Origin: Gordius sp. MW1
Lineage: Eukaryota > Nematomorpha > Gordioida > Gordea > Gordiidae
DNA: 64,000 bases
Direction: 5' to 3'
Assembly (NCBI GenBank): GCA_964036665.1
Contig: OZ038530.1
Coordinates: 15,943,001-16,007,000, forward strand
The notes beneath the pieces were generated by a model, which made no database searches, was not told the DNA's origin, and was given only the letters and a program-made list of their open reading frames with translations. Made by a program: the position numbers and the translations under genes. Shown one piece after another: positions 21,696 to 33,600 of the stretch. Each line of letters begins with the position of its first letter. The stretch's first letter is position 1.

Positions 21696-24600
21696 GTAGA
21701 TTTTTTTGGAAATTTTTCATTATGGAATAAAAAGCCCATCAAAAAGCATTCAACTTTGCTTAAAAAGGCAATATATTTTATCACTTATCTGTTATTTTTT
21801 CAACATTTTAATACCTTTACTTTTATTTGCCTTCTCTTTAAAAAATGAAATATTCACAAAAATTATATATCTCTTGCATTAAATTAATAAAATTTAGTTT
21901 CAGAATCTATTAAACTAGAATTTAATATATTTATATTTAGGACAACAGTTCTAGTCATTCATCTAAAGAAATTGATCCCTGGATGAATTATGAGATTAAT
22001 GGTGTTGGAGATTTATCTAATGCTATTTTTGATAATTTTTTTAAGGATTCTACTTCATTTTTCAAAAAACCAATTAGTCCATTAATAAATCATAGAAATA
22101 CACCTTTAAATGGCACAGCTGCTGATCTTACACCAAACTTAAAGGTAAGATATCTTAAAATTGACACCAATCAATTACCGAGGACCAGACAAAATAATGT
22201 TAACCCTGAGAAAACTTCTCCTAAATTGCGAAACAATTCGTTCAAAAGAAGGAAAGGCTCTACAGCTCGCAAATGGATAGATGATATAAAAGAGCGTTGG
22301 AATGAAAGAAGGAGACAGAGAAGTTTAAATCCTCATAGTATCAATAGAAAGACATCTTTTAGATGGAGACAAGATTCTTTGTCTTCAGAATCAGATTGGG
22401 ATGATGGGTGGGATAATTGGTGCAAAAGGCATATGGATTTAGATCGTAATTGGTTGTCAGGTCCACTTTCAACTCATTTAGATTTTGCAAAGCCTTTTCG
22501 TTGCTTAGAAAGTCGACCCGTCTCTATCATTGTAGCTACCACAGATGATAGTGATCAAGAGGCATATTCTAAAGCACGTTTAAAGCCCAAAACCTTTGTC
22601 ATGGAAGATAGGATATGTAAGGAAAATTTGATACCTATAGCAATATTAAGTAGTAGTGAGGAGGAAACAATATCATCAGTCCTTGTAAGTGGAAGCTGCA
22701 GTATGGATTCAAAGGACAAAGAAATTGCGATCAAAAGACAAGAATTTAAAGCATCCCTCAATTCTGATCTCACACAATTGGATTATTCCGTCACTTCTTT
22801 AAAACGAAGACCTCCAGTTGACAAAAAATCCACTTGCGGGAAGTACAAATCTTTTACTATCAAAAATGCGAAGTCTTTAACTGCAACAGCTAGCGATTTT
22901 GAAGGTACAAAACTTATCCCTATAGCTATCGAACGCGATAATGACCATAACCACATACCCGATGCTGAGACGGATAGACGCAAATTTTTCGAAAATTTAA
23001 CTGGCATGCTAGATAAAGGAGATGCATGCAATAATAGATCTTTTGAAGAAGAAGAATGTGTGGAAAATGAGACACCTTGTGGAAACAAAAATGTGACGCG
23101 GCGAAACAATAACATTTTATGGCGCAGTAAATTGTCCGAATTAATTTGGCTAGAGCTGAGAGCTTGGCTCCACGGCACTACCCTAAGACAAGAAGACGAA
23201 GCCCTTAGCACGGCACGAGATAGGATGTCAATCGTACTGGAAAAGATTGTAAACTTTGAAATACCTAAAAAAGAGCTTGGTTATATGGGACTCAAACTTG
23301 GCTTACCGACCAATTTAGGCTTGCCCGATATACTCACTGCCGTTCAAAAGGAAAACGACCTAGTGATAAAGCAAGATTTCTCTCAGGTCGAATCCCTCCT
23401 ACAGGCATTAGATGAGTTTGAATCCTTATTTCCCAACACCGCGTCCATCGCCAAACATTACCCCCTTTACGCCGATCGTGCATTCGGTGTCAGGGTGAAA
23501 ACGCTGTGCCTGTGGTACAACGTTATCAACGTTTTAAAGTACAAAATTCGAGCCTTGGGCGATATACTTTACCTCAACCTATTTCCTTCCTTAAAATGGC
23601 CTTTTTCGCCCGAACCTCAGCCATTTAATTTGAACGGCCCGTCTCCCAATTACGACAGGTTCGATTCGTATTCATCCTTCAATATTTGGGACAGTTTGAG
23701 CAACTCTCCCAATTCCGAACGATTCTTCACGCCACCCGAGCTAGGTTCTCCCGTGGTAGGTACATCCATATACCGTTTGTTCATAGAAAAGAGCGTGCGT
23801 CAAGGTCCGCTGTCTAAAGTCATTTTCAGGCTCACAAAATTGCTGCACGCCACGTTGCAAAAAACTCGGGCCGCTTTAAACGGCAATTTCCCACAATTCG
23901 AAGACGGGAATAAGGACAGGGCAGGCAAGCATGGGAACACCAACAGCGGCAAAACTGATATCGCGGATGCCGATTTGGAAAGTCACGACGACCCTAGTTT
24001 ATCAGTTGCGAATTTGATGAGTTTGCTAGACGCCAAGTATGGTTGTAACGGCTTGGAGTGCGATTACTACAAGCACATACAACAATACGGCGTGCATAGT
24101 CCCGAATTTAGGGCTATGCAATTACCTACCTTTAGGACCACTTTTTTGTTCGTGGCACGCATCCCACTCGATATCGTGCACGAATGGTTGAGACTGAGGA
24201 TTCAACAGAAACCTCCAAACTTATCCTTCCTCAGCGCCAATCAACTCATGCGAGAGTGCAAAGAAGTGCTAAAAGCTGCCGTTCTCATCCGCTATTACTA
24301 CTGCACACTCGTCAAGGTATGAATTTGTATGCGACTTCTATATGCTTAAAAATATATATATTTTTTGAAATGAATCAATAATTATTGTGAGTGTCACACT
24401 TTAAGTTAATTTACTCTAATTAATGCCATCTATAGGTAATTTTACAAAATAGTTTTCATATACCACAATTACGGAAGTTAATCCCTAGCCATGCTAAAAG
24501 TGGGTTGGATCTAATTTGGCCTTTATTACCTATTTGCGTAGTATGTGACTTGAAAATTAACTATGGCATACTGATGAATTCTAATAAGAGCGAAAATGTT

Positions 24601-27600
24601 ATATGTCTGTTATCATTTTCGAGTTACATGCTAAAAAAGCTAGGTATAGATTTAGCCAAATTTGTCTCTGATTAAAATTGTCTAAAGATGGCAGTAATTA
24701 GAGTAAACTTAGTTAAATTGCGGTGGTTGCTATCTCGTTGAATTCTATATGTACGTGTTTTTAGGCTATCTTTATGGAGGGCGAAGATATTCCTGAACCG
24801 TGTCTCAAAAACTTTGACGATGACTTAAAATGCATGCTTTCCCTATATTTGCAATACCTGGATAAATTGGTCGTTTTGACTCCTGAAAATACCGATCATA
24901 CGCAAGTGACACTTTTGGAACAAGAGTGGAAATTTATAAAAATGATATGCCCCTATATTTTAGACAAAGAAGTATGTGTCATACGAAACGGTGTAATCAT
25001 TTATTTCTTTATTTTAAATTGGCTAATAGTTCTCATTAAATTTTATCCAACTAGTGTTCGTGGTGTTCTAGGTTTAAATTTAATTAGAGTTTTTGTCGGT
25101 AGGCACTAAGTTTAGCATACTTCATTTTATGTTTAGGTAGAAGCAGGGAAAAAGATTTGCGCGTTGATTAGCAAGCTGCTTGAAACAATCATTGTTGCTC
25201 TAAAGGACGGTGTCGAAGAGTGTTTGGAACATTTTCAATACTGGTGGCAGGTATAGCAAATATATTTTTCATCAAAACCTTCATATTAAATAGACACATT
25301 CCTTAGAGTAGCACAAGGTATTTTATAATTGCCACTTTGTTAATTTTAGGTTTTAAAATTGACTTTGAGTAATGAACTAAGGAAATATAAGGAAAAAATA
25401 TCTAATTTAGCTATCATCCGAATCGAATGGGATCCATAATTACCGGCATTATAACAGCCTCAACTCGGCCAACACTACCATATGTAGTAGCTGTAATAGC
25501 AACGTCGGTAGCAATAGCAATTATTCTTCTTTAGTACCCGACAGCATTACTCTGAACGATAAGGGCGATTTCAGTAGCGAAAGAAACGATTTTTTGAAAG
25601 TTTCCCCCTCTTCAGAAGAATCATCGCTTCCCAGTAACCAACTTGCCACTACTACTGTCGATGTTACGCACCGAGACTTTAGGGCTATGTTTACTGACGC
25701 TAAGGAACGCTCGTGTAAAATCTTAGGCCTAACTCGAGTCGTTAGACAAGATCTCGAATTTGCTTCGACTTACACCATGGTGCCCGGCAAAGAATTTGCT
25801 GCACTTCAACATTTGTTCGTTCATAATTTTGTGTCATTAGCCTTCACTTGCCACCCAGCACCGGTTAAATCCTCGAATATATCCGAGGACTTAATATCTG
25901 ATTCCTCGGTACATATTATAAGATGTTCTTCCCCAGCTCCTTTAGTGAGAGTGACTTCCAAAAAAAGGCCTCTTACCTCTAAACACGAATTAGCCGGTGG
26001 TCAAAGATCCACTTCGTTTAGGAAAGTCAAAGGAACTAATAACAAATCTGTCGCACCTAAAGATTATGAGACCATCATGGAAGGTTGCTCATATATTCCT
26101 ACGAATTCCAGTTACAAGTGATTAATTTGAAATCGTTCGCAAGTTTTTTGATGTATTGTGTTATGATAATAATATAATTTGCGTTTGAGTTGTTAGCAAA
26201 GCAGACGATAATTTATGCGATAAAAAACTCGGCTCGTCTATTTAAATACATTTATTTTATCAACTAGGAAAAAATAGTTTTAAAACTCATTCATTTCCTC
26301 TTAATTTATCTTGCATATTTTTAATTCAATATTTAAAAGAATTATTTGATAATTTTTTAAAATAACCCCAATAATTACTATAGTGAAGTATGCGGTGACA
26401 CAATCAACAAAGCCAAATCCCGTTTAATCCCTCTGCAAAAATACGATAGCGTACCTACAGACGTGCTTAACGAGAGCGATGAAGTAGCAACTTTTAAAGA
26501 AACTAATTTTTGGGTTTTTATCCCATGTGCTATCGCGAAAGATACTCAAATCATATCCAAATTACTCAACATGGACTGCCATCGAGAAACTGCATCTCAC
26601 TTATCCAACCCCGAGTATATCATAATAAAGCTTTTGCAAAATATGGCTAGGACTTAATATAGCTAATATCAATATGATTGTCATTCCTTTGTAAGTAATT
26701 TGGATTGATACGATGAGTAGAAGCCAAAGAAATTTGCAGATTCTACTGTTCTGTCTTCTAACGTGTTTGTTATCTTACCTATTCGCTTATTTTAATTCAT
26801 TTTTGTGTGTAATTTCAATTCCTCTTTTTACTTTGATGCCTGAAGATGGGCCCCTGTGCCCCCGAAATATTGAATTTTTTTTCTTCCTACTCATTTCACC
26901 AATCCAACCATGGGCGTAGCCAGCATTGGAATTAGAGTGGGGCTATAATGAAGGGAGGGGCAAAATGATCATTCTTTGACATTTTAGCCATAATTTTAAT
27001 CAATTCTAACAAATTTTTGGATTTAGAGGGAAGCAGCCGCCTCTCCCTGCCCCCCCCCTGGCTACGCCCACGAATCCAACCCTTCAAATTTAAAATAATA
27101 TATACATAGCTAATATCTTTAATAAAATAGATTAGTTCAAATAATGACTTTCTTCAATTGATATTACGTTTTTAATCATTATTTAAACTGAAAAATAATG
27201 GAACTACTTTAATAAGTAAGCATGAGACCTACAAATTGTCGATAATGTGATGACTCCATTATTTAGGTCGGAACTTAATGAATACCTGGTAATAATGCCT
27301 AAATCTCGAGATTCTAAGTCTAACGTATGGCCCGGCAAAACGTTTTACGTTGACATTTGTTCGGAGATTTGGAAATCGTTTAGTGCCTACGATTGGTCCT
27401 GCCTAGTTTTACTGGGAAAAACCGCATCTGCCTTAGGCAAGCAAAGGACCGCTCTAGAGGTATAAATCCCTGATTTTCATAACTCATTTACTGGTTTTAT
27501 TTGGAGTGGGCCTCGAAATTTTTGGAGAAAGCAACTTAAAAAAATATGTTTTAATAGAACTATTTTGGAACTTATTCAATTCCAGCGTCCTAACAGCATT

Positions 27601-30600
27601 ATTAAGTTGGCAAATAGATGCATGTTTTAATACCTCTTATAATTAATTTTTGAATAAGCCTTAAAAATTTGTCAATAATGTTAATATAGATTAGCCAATT
27701 TTAGGTTGGCATTAGATTGTGGATGTTTATGTTCAATATATCTAATATTAAATCAAGGCTTTTCAAGTTTTTATGGTTGAAAATTTCTAGCTTTTTAAAG
27801 TTGACAAAGCTCTACAAATAGAACGCAGTTTAAAAAGAACAGATTTAATAACGATCTTAAGACAGTGCAAAACAACGTTATTTTATATGATGATTTTGGC
27901 AAGCGAATAAGAATTTTATCCTATGCGACCTTTAGAAAGTGATGGGAGACGCGATTCAATTGGAAACGCCTCAAACTTCTTTTCACATCGATATAAACGA
28001 TGCTCTGCTACAGCTAAAGACAACTATAACGAAATTTGAAGATGGGATCATAAATGGAACGCGCAATTTGTTAGCCGTTTTAGATGAGATGAACGAAGAA
28101 CTTGAGCAATTGCGTACAAATTCCGCCCCTTCCATTCAACACAAATTGGCATTTAGAAATAATTTCGCCTCTCTCACTCTAGCCTACGAGCAAAAGCTCA
28201 GGGTTAAGGAGAGTTTTAGAGACATTCTCGCTTACTCCTTCGATCTAGGTTATAAATTAATGCCCTGTTAGCTATGCATATAAGCTTTGCCTATTCTCTT
28301 TTAAAAAGTGTACATTGTGAGACGCTGAAAATTGACTATGAAATTTCTTTCTTAAGTGAAAACATAAATATTACAAGTTTTTATAAATTAGATTAAAAAT
28401 TTTTATTCACTTTCAATGTTTTTAAATGTAAAATTATAAATGAAGTTCAAATGGCCTGCTTAAAGTCATGCTTAAGTTTGTTATCGCGTTAATTGAGATT
28501 TGTGGTGGTTATAATATTCTTATCGGGAATACAACAAAAATAATGTGCTTTTGAAATTAATTTTTCCGTGTTCTTTTTTATAAAAATATAAATAATTTTA
28601 CTTTAACAACTAAATATTAAATCTTCATTCGATTTTACTGTTAGGTTTCGATTATTTTCGCGATTCTACTAAAACCATTTCACCATGTTGCCCTCTTTGT
28701 CCCTTCTCCCTTCCATGCTCCGCCGTCCCTTCAAGCTCTTTAACTGGACTTTCTACGGGCTTGTATTTGCCTGAAGTTGCCGAGGGCATAATTGAATTCG
28801 CTAGGATGTGGTGCCTGTTTGCCATCGTATATATTATTGATAAATTAATATATTGTACTATTTACTTTTTCTCCTAAACACCGATTTCTTTGCTTAATTT
28901 AAAGAGCTATTCCATTTCGAATCGTCCAAAAAGATTTGGATAAATTGTAATGAGGGATTAGATTTCATATATTAGTGTAATATTTTAAAATTTTAGCCAT
29001 TTTGAGCCAAAACTTTTTAAGATATGAACGTTCAAAGGGTCAAAATTGCGTTGGGGTGTGTTTGACCAGTACTACTATTTCGCCATATTTTTGAAAGTAA
29101 TAGCGCTCCTCTTTTTTGGTGTAATTTGTTCCTAACAAATTCTCGATCGTAATAATTTACCAAAAAGAGATTGTCAGTCGAAAGCGTTTCCATTTGTCAT
29201 GGAATGGCCTTAATTAATCTTCGCGATAGATAATTTCAGTTTTTTGTAAGACAGAAAATCGGCAGGACTATAATAACTTGCAATATCAGAATGTTTTCCA
29301 AATTAACTTTTTATTATTTATTTCTTTTATCTTCATAAAACATGTATTTTTAATAATAAAAAAATTCAATTGTAAGTTTAGCATTGATATTTTTTTAATC
29401 GTTCGTTTTTTGGTGCAGAAAAATTACGAAATTGGGCACGGGCGCAAACCGCGTTGGGCTTTGCAAGGCTTGAATTTTTTAAAGATGGCCGCCGAGCCTT
29501 GTATAAGCTGCTACATTTCCACTTCGCATTCGGGTAGCACTAGTTTTAGACAATGGGCTAATGTTGTAAAGCGATGCGTGCAACATGTTATAGGGCAAAA
29601 ATTGGAGGAGTCGCCTGGCCAAAGCGCTAAACAAACAAATAACCCGGGTGGACCTTTTAATTTTGCAAAATTTCAACCGACCCTAAATCGTTTTTTATCT
29701 GACAACACCAAACTCGAGAATAAGGAGCCCGGTGAAATAAAGGAAATTGGGGATTATTATTATGGTGGTGAAAGTGTTGTTAGAGGTGAGAGTGAAGATA
29801 TAGGGCTTAGGAAGGGTTTGCCTCCTCGCCGCAACATGACCAATCGCGACTACCATAGAAATCTCTCTTGGCCTCCTACCGTAAATTGATGATTTTTTAG
29901 TTGTGAACATAATTTTTTTCTATACCTATAGCAGTGTTTTTTACACTTAGAATGTTAAGCATGACAAAAATGTATTTAGTTGACAAATTTTGCCTGTTTA
30001 TTTACGCTCGATAGCTGATAATTTTTAAAATTTGCTTTTGCCTTATAAAAACTTATAATCTAAATTCTCCAGTGGTTGTTGAATTTTGGCTGATAAAGTA
30101 ACTAATGTAGTATAACTGATTCCATCAGATTTTTCGAAAATTAAGGTAAATAGCAAGTAGTCAATATAAGCGCCTCGATCTATGATTTTTGGTCAATTTG
30201 CGTTGGGTTAATTTGATTTTTGTTTTGGAAAAATTCTGACCCATTTCAAGTTTTTTTAGCACGTACAGCATCTTTAAAAGTCTAATACTGATCTATATCT
30301 TGTTTGTGACGGCACGGGCGTAGAACCCCTTTACCTTTCGCACATAGTTTTTTGTTTTGCTACTAGTCTTAGGAATAACGGATCTTAAAGATGTTTATAG
30401 TAAATTTAAAAAAAACATGATTGTAATTTTGGAGCTAGAACAAAAAGTATTGCGATCTATATAACTGTATTTGCTAAGGAATCGCCGAATAAAAGGAAAA
30501 ATAGGAGTAACCCCAAAACAGTCTTGCTAACTACTAGCGAAAAGGATGTCAATGCTTTGGCTTTGCTACAGCAACAAAGTGACGCCGATGCTTTGGCTGA

Positions 30601-33600
30601 TAAATTTGAGAATATGTCCAAAATCCAAAAGGTTAGTCATTTTATGGATATATTTTGTTTCGATCTAATGCGCTTTAGCTTTTGAAAAAAATATTTTAAA
30701 AAATTACAAATATTTGTAATAATAGTAGTGATTTTTGTTATAGCCCTAGTAAAAAAAATTTGGGCTTAGCTATTTTGAAAATAAATTTATACACGCTTAA
30801 ATTTTGAACAGAATCTTTTAGGCATATCAAACTCGATCCCTTTTTTAAACCCTGAAATATAAGTAAGCATTTATTAAAATATTAATTCAAAAAGGGATTT
30901 TCTTGTATTCCGTTCACCATTATTTTTAAATACATGTAAACAATATTGCGTAAACAATATTGCGGTTTTTTTGTTAATGTGCCCTACCTTGTTACAAAAC
31001 AATCATTATCCTATGAATTTAAGGATATAACTATTGCCTTGTGAATCAATATTCAATAGGGTTAAAAATAATCATTTTTGCGTATAAAAAGATAAAAATG
31101 CCATATAAAAAGTTTATTTACTTAATTTAACCAAGCAAACTCTACTCCCCACTAAGTTCTGAAGACACTTTTAATTTTCATAAAGTTATTTATTTTCTTC
31201 TACCTGTGGAGCAATCATATTTTGTGTCCTTCTATAAAAGGCTTCATAAGAGACTAACTAACGATCACTAAACACCAACCAAGTGTCTTAAATATCAATC
31301 TTTTCACAATGTCCCTAACAACTTTTTGCACTCGGCCCATTAATGTACTGTCAATTAAAGCTTAAATAGTGTAATACATTGTTGTAAAACGGATGGGTTT
31401 TGTTTGGTCGACCTTTGGTTTTAGTCGACTAAACATAAGCAAACCAAAAGTTTTTTGGTCTCGTTATCTTACGTCGGCGTCTACTAAGAAAAACATACCA
31501 TAAAACCGCAGGTCTGTTTATGTTTAGTAAGGTTGACCAGCTACACCTGTATTGACCTGTTTGCCCCCTCCAACGATACTCACGACCCCCTAGGATCGGC
31601 AGAGCATCGTAAATCCTTAAAATACTCACCTTTATCGGAAACCTCCATTTTTATTCCTATCGTCTCGTCGTGCTCAGGGACGTTTGGGAAGAGCGCATTA
31701 AATTTTTTTAAAGAACTCAATAAACGCTCGCCCCCTTCTAAAATATCGAATAGTTTTTAACTAAGACAATCAATTGCGATTGCTAAATCCAATTTTTATT
31801 CTTTGATGGATTCAATGCCCATTCTTAAAGAAGATGAAGAAACGGATAATGTGTTTTAATCATTTTTTATAAATGTTTTCGTTCTTGTATCTTTTTATTA
31901 ATTCCACTCTATATTTAACACTTCTTTTTTAATAAAGCACGTCGAAAAAAAATATATATATATAGCCTGCTGCCCATACATAATACTTTGGCCATCTCTT
32001 TGCTTTACACCCCTTCCCCTACAAAGTCCTGGCTAAGCCCATAATGGTATTTAAATCATACCAATGCATCTAATATTTAGGTACGATATCGGGTTTTGGC
32101 TTTAGATGAAGCTAGGGAGCATCATCTTAAGGAGAGGGGAGTGATTGGAAAGATTAGCGATAGAACGGTAGAAGACACCTTCCTTCACATATCCTCCCGT
32201 AGGGTACATTTCCGTTGGCAGAGGGGCATCAAAATTGGCCAAGGCCAATCGGGTAAAGTTTACACGGCCGTTAATATGGAGAGTGGAGAGCTGATGGCCA
32301 TGAAAGAAATTCGGTTGCACCCCAACAACGATCATCAAGTTTGCTACAGGAATATTGTACTTTTGTGTTGTTTAATGGACGTATAAAATTGCTTATTCTC
32401 TGCCTAAATATAATTTAAATCTACGTGGTACCAAAGGCTAAGAATTTTTGGCATCTAGCGATATCTAAAATGCCTTTTCTACAGTTAAATATTGTCGTTT
32501 TGTGTTGTCTAAAAGTTAAAATTGCTTATCTGCTGCTAAATATAATTAAAACATACATAATGTTAAAGGTTTGGAACTTTTGGCATCTAGCGATATTTAA
32601 AACGTCTTTTCTACAGGAATTTACACCTTTTTTATATCTATTTCGCGTGGCAGTGATTTAGTGTGATCAACATTATTGATGCATCGCTTTGTGGGGAAAT
32701 CAGATTAGCAGTCCCTATAAAAATATATAGGGAATTAATAATTACCGACTACTTTAATTAACATCAATTGTCTCTGTATCTTGCAAAATTAAACGAAATT
32801 TGAAATGAAATATTGAGCTTACTGATACCAAACGACTTTTATACCACTGACACGTGATCTGGTAATTACGAGCTTATTAGCATTAATATTCAGGGTAAAT
32901 TTTATAATTAACTCAAAAACTAAACCACTAAATTTTTAAAAGACATAATTTTATATTCCACTATGAGCATCAGTCAAATTATTAGTTCTAATTTGAACTT
33001 AAATTTTATACTAAAATTCGTGATATTTTTACAATTTAAAGGCTCGATACTCATTCTACTTATAAAACGCCTTAGTATAATTATTTTTGAACACAATCAT
33101 TTTAATATTGCAATTTTAATTAAATAAAATCATTTTTAATGATTAAATGAAGTAAAATTTTATTATTTTATAAAACACTGAGAGCCACCAGTCAAAGAAA
33201 ACTTGGTCAGGAGTAAAAATTTTTTGTTCCTAATAATAATTTGTACCCCCTTTTTGTAAAAAAGGACATCCCTAGCAAACTATCTAGCTGGGTTATCACT
33301 TTTTGTAACTTAACTTAAACTTCTATATAACTATCAATTTTTCTATCAGTATCTTATATTTTACTTCTATATAACTATCAATTTTTTCTATCAGTATCTT
33401 ATATTTTAATGACTTATTCGATTACTTCGAAATTATTACCAAAATGTTAGATCTCTCTGACTTCAAATTACGACTCCTAAGTTCTTTTTGATAATCAATT
33501 TTTTAATCGAGTGAGTGCGTTAATTTTTTAATTAAACCAGCTGAAATATTTTCCTCCTCAGGTGATAAAAGAAGTGGCAGACGAAATAAAGTTATTCGAA

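Noticed and set aside
25350-25439. Apparent frameshift and stop in MAP3K4 after an acceptor at 25348-25349
   Set aside because: Using the acceptor TCTAATTTAG at 25401-25410 restores phase and removes the stop, so no break is needed.
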